DNA of 64,000 bases from Paramacrobiotus metropolitanus (lineage: Eukaryota > Tardigrada > Eutardigrada > Parachela > Macrobiotidae): contig NW_026570243.1 of NCBI RefSeq assembly GCF_019649055.1, positions 930,001-994,000 on the forward strand. Direction: 5' to 3'. The stretch's first letter is position 1. The number at the start of each line of letters is the position of its first letter. The translations under genes and the position numbers were made by a program. The notes under the pieces are model-generated. The model saw only the letters and a program-made list of their open reading frames with translations. It did no database searches and was not told where the DNA came from. This document shows, piece by piece, positions 24,033-32,775 of the stretch.

Positions 24033-24984
24033 CATGGAATTTATGGATCTGTTGACATCCCAACGACCAGCCGCTGCCATCAAGCCAAACGCAAAGGTCA
24101 AGAAGAAGGAGGCAAGTCGGAGGTGAAGAAGAGCAAGCCCGACAACTTACCAGTTACGGTTCCCACGCATCCGCGGTTTGCTTTCACGCAATTGGGGAAG
24201 CCGGTGTACCGCTTGGGCAACGACAAGTTCGTCTACGTGGGACCGAACAGCGACGAAAGATCAGTACGATTCGTGTAGTTTTGGAGAATGGAAAGAGCAG
24301 CCGGACAATTCCTGGAAAGCCAGCTACGGGAAGAATGTCTCGCTGTCGAAGACCGGTTTTCTCCGCTTGGCCGCACTCATGCTGACCGAGAAAGCCGACA
24401 TGGATGAAGCGGCCCGGGCCAGCGCAGCCGAAACCGGACGCCTGACACCACTGTATTTGTTGGACACTAACATGTACTTTGGTTGGAGCCGTTTCAGTGG
24501 CACCAACGTAGCTACAATCCGACGTTTTGAAGTAAAGGGTGGCGATATGATTCCTACTCGCTACGGTATCTCTTTCGGTGAACGATGCTATGACGGTCTG
24601 AAGAGTTTGATGAAGGACCTGCAGCAGTTTAAGGACATTGCCAAAATCCAAAAAGAACAGGGTACCCAGGACCCAGTCAAAGAAGGATTAGCATATCCCA
24701 TGCTCTGCGAAAACATTGCCGAAGTATTGACGCCTTTGGTGAAGCAGTTGGATAATGGAACCTATAGCCGTTGTCCGGATGGTGACTATCAACCTTCCGA
24801 CATCGAATGGAACGGAGCTGTGGAGCGGCTGTTGGAATTGCGTATGGTGCATGGTATCTTGTTTGGACTGGACAAGCTAGGGATTGAACAAGCTATTGAT
24901 CTGGACGTTGCTAGTTATTTGGCTAAAAATGCTGAATCCATTCGTGCCAGTGTTGGGGCTAATATTTGTGCCAAATATTACTGA
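24033..24984 (+). CDS. PC4/SUB1-like (single-stranded DNA / transcription coactivator-like) protein, frame-broken
   Basis: The gene starts at ATG 24033 (MEFMDLLTSQRP) with a Lys-rich leader, like PC4 proteins. Two PC4-like modules are visible: SFGEWKEQPDNSWKASYGKN followed by VSLSKTGFLRLAALM, and a better match TIRRFEVKGGDMIPTRYGIS followed by FGERCYDGLKSLM. PC4 modules bind single-stranded DNA and assist RNA polymerase II transcription. The last hundred residues are helical and unassigned. The frame is broken near 24,108 and near 24,257; downstream of the second break the frame is open to the stop at 24984. The gene is preceded by the largest palindrome array in the element. It could act in replication as an ssDNA-binding protein instead of in transcription. 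Confidence 0.55.
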
Positions 24985-25038
24985 AGTGTTGTTTTTTCAT
25001 CTACTCGTACGAATAACGGAACCGGGTCAGTGAATTTT

Positions 25039-25595
25039 TTATTTCATTAAGCGCTTGCACATTTGTCGGAGAAGAGCTCCATCCACCATGGTTGTATTAT
25101 TGTCGAAAAAAGAATTAACATACTGACAAACCATTTTGTCGTTGCTTATTCGGCTATCCGTAAACAAATGCACAATATTAGTATATGATTCACCACTACA
25201 ACGTCGTAGAATAAAAAACAAACAGTACTGTCCACAGACAGTGCTAAATTCAGACTGAAACTGTTCATTTTGTAGAGTTATTTCATTGACGGCCACCAGT
25301 GACGCAAAATGCGGAGAGTAGCTTTTCAAAGTTTTCCCGTACGAATCAAACATTTCCATTTTACCGGCCTGTTCCTGGTACAGTGCAATCCAATGTTCGC
25401 CTTCTTGGCCGGCTGGGTCGGTATTCACTACACACGCTCCTGGAAAAGGTGCCAGTGTCGCTGGAACTTGATCGCTGGCGTAGACCCCACGAAATACGGC
25501 TGTTGTCTGAGGATTCCCATGGAGGGCCGAGGTAATTTCCTGTGTATTGATGTTGTAAAGTCCGCAATCAGCTGACGATGCTGGATGATTTCAAT
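25039..25595 (-). CDS. Adenovirus-type cysteine protease (maturation protease)
   Basis: The catalytic triad is readable: His in GEHWIALY, Asp in MEMFDSYGK and Cys in STVCGQYCLFF. Upstream in the same frame, without ATG but open back to about 25595, the sequence continues as ADCGLYNINTQE, FRGVYASDQIP and ACVVNTDPAGQ, the normal N-terminal half of this family. The enzyme processes capsid and core proteins during virion maturation in adenoviruses and is a Polinton core gene. No start codon is visible in this frame because it runs into the 3' end of the capsid gene; either the start is lost or the capsid/protease junction holds a frame break. The stop is at 25039. Confidence 0.88.
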
Positions 25596-26880
25596 AATGC
25601 TGTCATAGACTAGCATGCACACCATCATAATGGTACTTTTTAGTGGTTTTCCGAACGACACGGAGGCACTCAGGTTTCCCTGTTTTATCAGTGTCAGTGG
25701 TCCACGACCGGTATGTCCTGGAGTCAGGTCGAATCCAAAAACGGTGTATCCGTCGTTATATTGGGTCCGATTGAACGGTAAGCCGCCTTGCAAGCTGGGT
25801 CGGTGTCCCAGTGTGTCCAGCAGCCCGTCGTAGCACTCCAAAGATAAATTATGGGTAAAATCGGCAGTGTAAGGTTTCGTAGGGTAGCTCTGGCCGTCCA
25901 CTTCGACGCTGATCTGTGTAATGTTGAAGTGTTGGAAGTTGAAAGGATTTTTCTTTTGCGATCCGTGAAAGTCTTCGCTGTCCACAAAACCAATAAAGAC
26001 AACCTTGGGAATTTGTCCAATCTGCAGATTGCTAATTACGGTGCTTTGGGTTCGTTGGGGAATGTCCGACACACGCATCACTACGCGTTCGATATGATAC
26101 TTGACCGTCTTTTTCAACAGTTCTCCAGCGACGGCGGTCAGAAAGTCCGGTGATGGAATGTAGCGACGTACTGACAAACGCGCGTTACGGATAAATGGTT
26201 TGAAGGTCTTGGTGGTGTCCGTATCCCATACGCGTAGGGCAAACTCTGGTCGACTTACCACTAGGCGAATATTGACGGGAACACCGGGTGCACAGCGGTT
26301 TGCTCTGATCAAAAAGGTCCGAAAACAGCTTACCGGAAAGCTGCACGTAGTGTCCCGCATTAAATAGTGCCGCTCGATTTTTTTCACCGTTATTGGCGGT
26401 TTCACTGTTGAAGGAACCTGGGCTATCGTAATAGAAAGCGGCGGATGTCAGTTGGCTTTGTTGGGCGTCCAGTGTGTGGGACAACAGTGATTCCAAGTAA
26501 GCGCGGTACGGGTAAAACGTTACGGCATCCGAGATCAGTCGGTTGGCTACCGTGACATGGCATGAGGAAAACAGGGAGTGCAGAAGGTTGTTAACTGGTG
26601 CCACTCCATCTGCCGTTGTGATGAGTTCCCATTCACCTGTGGTCTTACGGACTTTAATGCCCACTTCTAATTCCAGGATCATGTCCGCTAAACTTAATAG
26701 TCCGGAGGTGCTAGGTGGAATGAAGAAATTGATGTCACCGGCCGATCCGTTGTCCGTTAAGATGGTAGTGGGGTTGAGCTTCTCATGCTCGGTGCGCTAT
26801 CCGTCCGTTAAAGTTGCCGGTAATGCAAAGAGTTGGTTCTCCAGCTGCATGGCCGGCTCCAAATTTTCCATCATCAACAT
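25428..26880 (-). CDS. Polinton major capsid protein (double jelly roll), frame-broken
   Basis: This is the hexon-type shell protein. The start is at ATG 26880 (MLMMENLEPAMQLENQLF). Family blocks seen: FFIPPSTSGLLSLADMILEL, PVNNLLHSLFSS, TFYPYRAYLESLLSHTLDAQ, PVNIRLVVSRPEFAL, GFVDSEDFHGSQKKNPFNFQ and, near the C-terminus, LVYDSIIEIIQHRQ. An in-frame TAG stands near 26,798 and the frame changes near 26,310. The last frame stays open to 25428, past the expected protein end (about 25560), because it overlaps the protease in another frame. Adjacent minor capsid genes lie immediately upstream on the same strand. Confidence 0.9.
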
Positions 26881-26891
26881 GGCTATTTTTT

Positions 26892-27290
26892 TCAGAAGAA
26901 ATCGGGGATATTGGTAGGAGGAATACGTTTAACTCTTTGAACTTTACGTCGAACTCGTCGTTTTTTCCGGACACCTTCACCTTCTTGAGAAGCGAATCGT
27001 TTTCCAATGGCTGTTCCCGCACGCGAGGCTACCTCTTTAATAGCCCCGGTCGCCGCTTCTTGCAGGTGAGGGGTAGCCGCTTCAAAAGCGGCTTTGGCAT
27101 GCGGTGCTGCTTTCCGTAATATGGGTTGAACAAATCCTGATAGCTTGGCAAACAGATTTTTCAAAATTTGGGGAAACCCCGATCCGTTTTGGAGGGTTCC
27201 TCGATAACGGATCAGTGCGCTGCCACCCGTTTGACTGACAAAGACGTTTTCGTATCGCCGGGGATCCGGCACGTACGCCACGAGAGGCAT
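26892..27290 (-). CDS. Small basic minor capsid protein (adenovirus pVI/pX-like position and composition)
   Basis: 132 residues, intact. The N-terminus has a Gly/Tyr/Arg motif (GGSALIRYRGTLQNGSG). Next come amphipathic helices rich in Ala (AKAAFEAATPHLQEAATGAI) and a strongly basic tail (RKKRRVRRKVQRVKR) that could bind DNA or serve as a nuclear signal. Polintons usually carry such a gene next to the capsid genes, with helices like the membrane-lytic part of adenovirus VI; that analogy is inference. It sits 11 bp upstream of the major capsid start and 1 bp after the penton-like gene, so the block is packed like a viral late region. Confidence 0.65.
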   Translation of the reverse strand: MPLVAYVPDPRRYENVFVSQTGGSALIRYRGTLQNGSGFPQILKNLFAKLSGFVQPILRKAAPHAKAAFEAATPHLQEAATGAIKEVASRAGTAIGKRFASQEGEGVRKKRRVRRKVQRVKRIPPTNIPDFF

Positions 27291-27291
27291 T

Positions 27292-28261
27292 CTAATATAG
27301 TCGTTGTGGTCGGAAATGCAGCTTTACCAGAGATTTTCCGGTTTGGAACTTGGCGTCGTCTCCCAGGTCATTGGCAATGGTCAGTTTAATGGTTTCGAAG
27401 TGTTGTCGTAATACAGGGACGTAGTGCGGAATGTCGAATCTGGCCTCGACAATTTGATTGACTTCTCCTCTAATAGGCACGGAACGCAAAAACTGCGCTG
27501 CGGTATCGCCGATCAAGCTGTAGTCGGCCACATCACTAGACAAACAGGCTCTGATTTCCGAGTAGGGTATTGACCGGTCGCTCCGAAATAAAGCTGGTCA
27601 ATTTGGGGTTAGGGGGCTTGGCCAGAAATGATAGGTACTGGATACTGACGTTCTTCGTTTCAAATGGAAATGGACCGGTCATTCCATTGCTGTTACTTTC
27701 CATTGGTACATCCGGTTTTAGTACATCATGTTCAAATCCGAGCATTTTCTGTAGGACTATCGACGACGGAGGAAAGACAATAGAAACCCGATCGTTACCA
27801 ATATTCAATCGGACCCGATGATCGGTGGCGGTCAGCAGTTGAACGGTGAAAGCTCTGTCGGCAGTCAAGGCGCTCTTGTCAGCGTGTACTGTGTCGTCCA
27901 CCATGTACGATCCCACTTTGGGTACCAGTGAATTGATGGTTTTTAATAGCAAATCGGCATCCTTGTAATTTCCAGGAGGGATAGTGATCTCGTCGGTATG
28001 GACAACTTGGTCCGCGGCCTCCAAAAAATTCGCTTCATCTTTCTTTAATCTGAATTCTTTAACGATGTGCACCTCAATCTTTTGCTCAACTGGAAGAGTA
28101 AAAAAGGAGTTGAGGTACTGTAATTCAACCAGGGCCATTTCCCATTTTCCTTTCAGGGTAATGGGATGCTTCAGTTTGGTCGTCCAATTGGACGGGGTGT
28201 TGCTGGGGTCCGTAGCCACATCGCTCGGCAGCGTCACGTAGAACGGTGCTCGTTCATACAT
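27292..28261 (-). CDS. Penton-like minor capsid protein (single jelly roll), one frame break
   Basis: It starts at ATG 28261 (MYERAPFYVTLPSDVATDPS) and shows the Polinton minor-capsid pattern: NWTTKLKHPITLKGKWEMAL near the N-terminus, ITIPPGNYKDADLLLKTIN in the middle, and DIPHYVPVLRQHFETIKLTI then GKSLVKLHF at the C-terminus. The frame changes near 27,545, between the LGNQSLFV and SSDVADYSLIGDT parts; otherwise it is open to 27292. This protein occupies the vertices of the particle. Its start overlaps the 3' end of the integrase/chromodomain frame by about 28 bp. Confidence 0.85.
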
Positions 28262-29349
28262 GATGCCTTTATCCAGGAATCGTGTTCAGGTCCGTAACCT
28301 AACCACCGTACTAATATCTTTTCTCCACGGCGCTTAATAACGCGGTCGAGGGTATGTTCCTTCTGTTCCGGTTGCGATACTTTGGAAAGTTCGTGTTCGT
28401 AGAATGTTCCTTGGATAGGCTGGTCTTAGTAATCCTGTAGTCCGTATAACGGTACTGTATGCGATATGACTTTACTAATGTAGAACACCTCCTCCTTAAA
28501 TCGATACGTATAGCCTTTTTCCACCTTTGTTTTGTGCACGGCAATGCGAACCGCATCACCGACTTTGAACCGAGGTCGCCGGGTCTTATTCATAGGATAC
28601 AACTTGTTGAACACTGCCAATGAATTGTGTTGTGTGACGTCAATGGGTCGCAATCCATGGGCTCGATGTTTCGAATGGTTATACGAGTACACAAAATCTT
28701 GCAGTTTGTCAATGTACCGCGTCGACACTCGCGCTCGGAACAGGCGAAACATCCGTGTTTTGATGGTGCGAATGACGCGTTCGGCCATGGCACATTTTAT
28801 GTCTTCGTTTTCCGATGTGAAGAAATGAATCTTTTTTTCTTTCAGAAAAGTCTTGACGGTGGCGTTTACAACTTCGGTTCCTTTATCGTATTGCAGCTTC
28901 TCCGGTTCGCCGAGTTCTTCAAAGGCCTGTGACAAGGCGTTTTTGGTTTCTTTGGCCGTTTTGGTTTTCATTGGTTGAATGCTTAGCTTTTTGGAAAAGC
29001 AATCAATCACAAAGAGAAGGTGTTTGAATCCGTCATTTTCTTTGGAATATTTTGACAAATCAGCCAGATCCGCTTGATACTGCTGGCGAAGGTTGGTCAC
29101 TACGATCCGATTGCGCGCAAACCGCCGGCGATTTTCTTTGGTCACAGTGTACGCATCGATCTCCTGCAGAATCTCCTGTGCTTTCCGTCTGTTGGCTCTG
29201 GTCTTGAGACTTCTTCGAAACCTTTCTACGCTTCCAAGACCGCCGGGGTCGCGTGGGTTGAGGTATCGCTTCATTAGCTTCTCCATCTGCTTTGTTACAA
29301 CAGGTGGACACGCAATTGATCTTAAATATTCGGCATAATCGTAATACAC
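28234..29349 (-). CDS. Retroviral-type integrase with C-terminal chromodomain (in-frame stop between them)
   Basis: The rve catalytic core shows its three acidic residues: the first in ADLADLSKYS, the second in QYDKGTEVV and the Glu in AERVIRTIKTRM. The N-terminal YLNPRDPGGLGSVERF and the YTVTKENRRRFARNRIVV blocks are typical of Polinton integrases. The main frame ends with TAA at 28428-28426. The same frame goes on afterwards and encodes a chromodomain (DRVIKRRGEKILVRWLGYGP, then HDSWIKAS) up to 28234. No clear HHCC zinc knuckle is seen upstream. The start is uncertain: the frame opens at 29349 with a non-ATG codon, and an ATG in another frame lies at 29386. The enzyme would insert the element with 6-bp duplications, in agreement with the flanks. 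Confidence 0.92.
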
Positions 29350-29367
29350 TAGGCAGCAAGCTAGCCA

Positions 29368-30207
29368 TTACGTCAGAGTAATCCACTGGATTCTGGACGC
29401 ACCCGATCCTTTTTGAATAGTACGGGAGCGCAGCTTCCTCACACTGCCTCCAATCTGGTCCGCTTTTCTCTTTTTACCGTGAAAGGGAGTGGTGACCGGA
29501 AATAGAGGTCGCCGCGGTCGCTTGTATGGATATGTTGGGTTCACCTTGTCTTCGGGCTGCCGTTTCCGACCTTTCCGCGGTGCTGTCGGGGCAAACAACG
29601 CTATGCGCGCTGTTTTGGTTGGTCGCACTTCACCGCTGTCGTCTTGAAAATACCGCTTGCGTCCTTTCTTCGGCAGTGTTGGTGGAAACAAAGCAATGCG
29701 TGCTGCCTTTGGTCTATTGCTGTCTTCCGTATCGTTTTCCAAGTCCCGCTTTTGGCCTTTGGTAGGTAGATCTGACGGAAATAATGGTTGTCGAGGCTGC
29801 TTAGCAGGCTTCGTTGACTCATCGGTTTCTTCCAACAGTTTACGCTTGCGAGGTACTGGATGTGATGGGAGCGACGAAACTGTTGGCGGTCGTAGCGCTC
29901 GGTGTGCAGAGGCTACCGGCTGCTTTTCGGAAGCTATCGGTGGTGGTTGTGCGGCAACGTCAGTTGATAATTCCAAAGGATTTTCATCGGGTAGGGCTTT
30001 TTGTTTAAGAGCGAGGAACCGTTCCAGAATGCTGCTTAACTGGCTAGCTTTTTCAAATTCACTTATATCGGTTCGTTGCAGTGTTTTCGCCACTAGCGCA
30101 TCCAACGTTATGACACTGTGAGCTTCTGGGGGCTCCTTGTTGATCTGGAGCTGGTTCTGCATCCGGTTCTCCATCACACGCCGTGGTACTATGAAGAATT
30201 CATCCAT
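29368..30207 (-). CDS. Basic core-type protein with tandem basic/hydrophobic repeats
   Basis: 279 residues, intact, ATG 30207. The N-terminal helical region (SVITLDALVAKTLQRTDISE and following) is like the structural protein encoded next to the integrase in many Polintons. From about residue 120 it becomes a set of four or five imperfect repeats of around 30 residues, each with a GxKR basic cluster, an acidic stretch and a closing ARIALF/PRRPLF motif. The C-terminus is again basic. The composition suggests a DNA-condensing core protein (compare adenovirus V/VII), which is inference. The start overlaps the preceding small gene by 8 bp, consistent with a compact co-ordinated block. Confidence 0.6.
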   Translation of the reverse strand: MDEFFIVPRRVMENRMQNQLQINKEPPEAHSVITLDALVAKTLQRTDISEFEKASQLSSILERFLALKQKALPDENPLELSTDVAAQPPPIASEKQPVASAHRALRPPTVSSLPSHPVPRKRKLLEETDESTKPAKQPRQPLFPSDLPTKGQKRDLENDTEDSNRPKAARIALFPPTLPKKGRKRYFQDDSGEVRPTKTARIALFAPTAPRKGRKRQPEDKVNPTYPYKRPRRPLFPVTTPFHGKKRKADQIGGSVRKLRSRTIQKGSGASRIQWITLT

Positions 30208-30526
30208 TGCCGATCAACGATGTTAAAACTCCAGCAATGACAGGTAAGATGGCTCCAGTGAATCCTCCTTGTTGAAATATTTTCCGTTTTTCTTTGAGCG
30301 GATACCGGCGCAGGGCAATCAGCTTTAATGCTTTCCGGTGGCGTTTACATTTCTCTGCCCGCGCTGTAGACAAATTCACAGTATTTTTTACAATGTTGAC
30401 AGCGACCTCTTCCAGTGCTTTTAGTTGGGTCTTGGTCAGGTAGCTCATCAAGACCTTGCGCTGCTGCGGCTTTAGGTGTTGAAGAGTAATTATGAAAGGT
30501 GCCAGAGCTTTCACGCGTTTGGACAT
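30200..30526 (-). CDS. Conserved small Polinton protein with QxGGF motif and hydrophobic C-terminus
   Basis: 108 residues, intact. The pattern LKPQQRKVLMSYLTKTQLKA, EVAVNIVKNTVNL, KRHRKALKLIALRRYPLKEK, QQGGFTG and a hydrophobic end (AILPVIAGVLTSLIG) is one I associate with a small uncharacterised protein found in many Polintons and adintoviruses. It may be a minor virion or membrane-associated protein; function unknown. Its start overlaps the ATPase end by 16 bp and its end overlaps the core protein start by 8 bp. Confidence 0.6.
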   Translation of the reverse strand: MSKRVKALAPFIITLQHLKPQQRKVLMSYLTKTQLKALEEVAVNIVKNTVNLSTARAEKCKRHRKALKLIALRRYPLKEKRKIFQQGGFTGAILPVIAGVLTSLIGNG

Positions 30527-31200
30527 TTTGGCAGGTCGTTGGTACGGTTTCGGTCGAGATAAATACGCATCTGTTGATTCGGTAGCACGTGCGAACGATC
30601 CCTTAAATAGTCGAAGCAGTTGGGGCGTAAGTCCAAGACAAGCGGTTGATATGCCTCTGTTGTGACTTTATTGTATGCGTCCACCAAATGCTTGTGTCCT
30701 GTTTGACGAGCCAATAAGGAGATCTGATTGATATCACGCACGTTCTTAAATAGTACCAGGTACTGGGAGTTCAGCATTATGTCCCGCATAGTCTTTCCTT
30801 GTTTGTACAGGTTTTGAAGGAGCATGATGACAGAAATATTCTTATGATGTATTCCACGGGTAAAGAGGTCCGAGCACCGCACGTCTTTACACAGATCCGT
30901 AGCCAGGCCATCAATGACGACTAAAGTATGGTTGTCGCTATCGATAGATTGCACCACTGAGAAGAGGTCATCCAAACCATGTAGGAACTCAACTTGTGCA
31001 ACGTCTTTTCGTAGTTCGTCAAAACCTTTCTGCCACTGACCATAACAATATAGTATCCGAGTTGGTGGGCGATCGAAAACCGCTGAACTGTTTTTTAGCA
31101 ACGTGAAAACAAACTGCGTTTTACCCGACATTGTAGGTCCACAAACACACATACCAAAAGAAACGCAAAAGCGCGGATAATCATTTATTATTCCAAACAT
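30511..31200 (-). CDS. FtsK/A32-type genome-packaging ATPase
   Basis: 229 residues, intact, from ATG 31200 (MFGIINDYPRF). Walker A is GPTMSGKT at about residues 21-28, and Walker B is LVVIDGLATD at about 94-103. A conserved downstream block follows (HHKNISVIMLLQNLYKQGK, then LNSQYLVLFKNVRD). The family pumps DNA into the preformed capsid and is a Polinton hallmark gene. A TATTTAAG box lies about 40 bp upstream (around 31246-31238 on the minus strand), a likely start of a short late-type transcript. Its stop overlaps the next gene. Confidence 0.92.
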   Translation of the reverse strand: MFGIINDYPRFCVSFGMCVCGPTMSGKTQFVFTLLKNSSAVFDRPPTRILYCYGQWQKGFDELRKDVAQVEFLHGLDDLFSVVQSIDSDNHTLVVIDGLATDLCKDVRCSDLFTRGIHHKNISVIMLLQNLYKQGKTMRDIMLNSQYLVLFKNVRDINQISLLARQTGHKHLVDAYNKVTTEAYQPLVLDLRPNCFDYLRDRSHVLPNQQMRIYLDRNRTNDLPKCPNA

Positions 31201-31253
31201 TTTTGATTCCGAAATAATTCACACCAGTAAGCTCGACGGCTTAAATAAGCTAT

Positions 31254-32132
31254 TTATGCAAAAAACATTTTAATTTTTTCCAAAATCAGCTGACGGCAAA
31301 GCGGGCATTCCTGTACGCGACCAGCACATTCGGTGCAACAAATTGCATGCCCACACGGTGAAAAACAGATTGAAACGTTTTTATTCAAACATACGCTGCA
31401 CTCCTTTTCCAGCTGACAGTTTTCGTCCAGTCGTGCTTCGATGATACGGGCCTTGATTTTATTTGCCGCTCTCACGAGGTCCTGGATGCGGTTGAAACGT
31501 TGAAACTGTTGGACAGCCTTTATTAGGTACGTGTAATGCACACCTTCGTCCCTGGCGAGCGCCACCAAAAAATCCATTCGATTCTTGCGCAGGCTACCCG
31601 CCCACTTCAGTTTATCCATGTTGTGAAACCGTCGAACCTCCTGAATGAATCACAGGCCTTTCTTCTCCAATAAATATTCACACCGAGGTTCATATTTGGC
31701 TTGCTCGATCCACGGGTCGTCATCGCGTGTCCACTGCATCAGTTTACGCCCGCAACAAAAGCACTGCACCTGATCCCATATTCCCTCCATGAAAAAAAAC
31801 CCGGCATTGGCCATATCCATTGGGCGCTGGCTAATGACTTGCCCCGGCGATTTAGCGTACGTGGCAAATCGATCGCGGTATTCCTTCATGGCCGGAACAT
31901 ACACCTCACCATCCGCCACTAGAGCAGCGAACGAGCATTCCGGACTGATACGTCGGTGCTCGAACTTTGGCAGGTCACCGATCATCCAGTTGAAATGAAC
32001 CATCCGGCACAGCACGCACTTTACTTCGTCTCCTTCTCCTGTGTAGATGAAACCAGCTTCCGCAAGGGACCGCGGTGAAACGTACGACAAGGGCCATTTG
32101 TCAAATGTCTTTAGGCGATCTTCCAAACTCAT
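31254..32132 (-). CDS. IAP-like protein: two BIR domains and a RING, split by an in-frame TGA
   Basis: From ATG 32132 the frame encodes two BIR zinc modules: BIR1 with KTFDKWP, AGFIYTGEGDEVKCVLC and EHRRISPEC, and BIR2 with ANAGFFFMEGIWDQVQCFCC and a WIEQAKYEPRC end. It stops at TGA 31652-31650. Ten codons later the same frame reopens at ATG 31619 and encodes a helical linker and a C3HC4 RING (CSVCLNKNVSICFSPCGHAI then CPLC). BIR-BIR-RING is the usual inhibitor-of-apoptosis layout, so this is either one gene interrupted by a nonsense codon or two adjacent genes. In the family, BIRs bind caspases and RING is a ubiquitin ligase. A divergent 73-bp promoter is shared with the small gene at 32206. 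Confidence 0.88.
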
Positions 32133-32205
32133 CTGTCGTTCGGCAGCCTGTACAAAAATGTCTATTTAAGGACTGCGGTCGTACTCGTACTTTATCGGCT
32201 TCACA
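32133..32205. promoter_or_regulatory. Short divergent promoter between IAP and small membrane protein
   Basis: Only 73 bp separate the two ATGs. CTATTTAAGG (about 32162-32171) contains the symmetric TTTAAA and could serve as a TATA-like box in both directions. No TAATC palindrome occurs here. Confidence 0.45.
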
Positions 32206-32391
32206 ATGGCTAACTTGCAGCATATGATGTGCTTGGGTCGCAATGTCGAGCAAAAATGCGAAAAAGTTCTTTTAATTATTTTGTACGTTGTGTTTTTTAT
32301 TGTATTCGGTACATTTATTGTTACGGACGGAATTGGGAAAATTCTACAAACTGATCACTGGAATAAAACTTTACGGAATGGTACATCATGA
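32206..32391 (+). CDS. Small single-pass membrane protein
   Basis: 61 residues, ATG 32206. A short N-terminal part with two Cys is followed by one strong transmembrane helix (VLLIILYVVFFIVFGTFIV) and a hydrophilic tail with an N-glycosylation sequon (NGT) at the C-terminus. A TATTTAAGG box lies about 40 bp upstream. It is too short for family assignment. Its place beside the IAP and ANP32-like genes suggests an accessory role. Confidence 0.5.
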   Translation: MANLQHMMCLGRNVEQKCEKVLLIILYVVFFIVFGTFIVTDGIGKILQTDHWNKTLRNGTS

Positions 32392-32515
32392 CTTACCGAC
32401 GTGACGGCGGAACAAAAGCGGGTAGGATGACAATCACGAACGGTCATGTTAAATCGTGCACAGTAATTCATTGAAAAAGCATTGCGTTACTGACCTTTGC
32501 CGATCTTTTTGGCTG

Positions 32516-32700
32516 CTTTATATATTATTTTGGGTATAATCAGAAACGATCATCTTTGATAGGATAATCGATTTTGGTTACTTTAACTCGTACGTCAGAT
32601 AATCAGAACCGATTATACGTACTATCGTTACCATAGAGTACTAGGATAATCAGAAACGATTATCCTTCTCAAAACAGACTATCCTGTTCAGTATATAAAG
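32516..32700. promoter_or_regulatory. Promoter 4: four TAATC-N6-GATTA palindromes between divergent TATA boxes
   Basis: Palindromes at 32537-32552, 32565-32580, 32600-32615 and 32647-32662. TATATAAAG occurs on the minus strand at 32524-32516 and on the plus strand at 32692-32700, the latter 76-84 bp before the ANP32-like ATG. No minus-strand gene with an ATG close to the left box is evident. Confidence 0.75.
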
Positions 32701-32775
32701 GTAGAGCTGGCACTGCGTTCCTTGCAGTCTTTTTTTTCAAATTACCTGTTTTTCTTAATCGATAAATCGCTAAGA

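Noticed and set aside
25361-25567. Third-frame open stretch at the capsid/protease junction
   Set aside because: Its translation has no family similarity; the capsid and protease frames explain the region.
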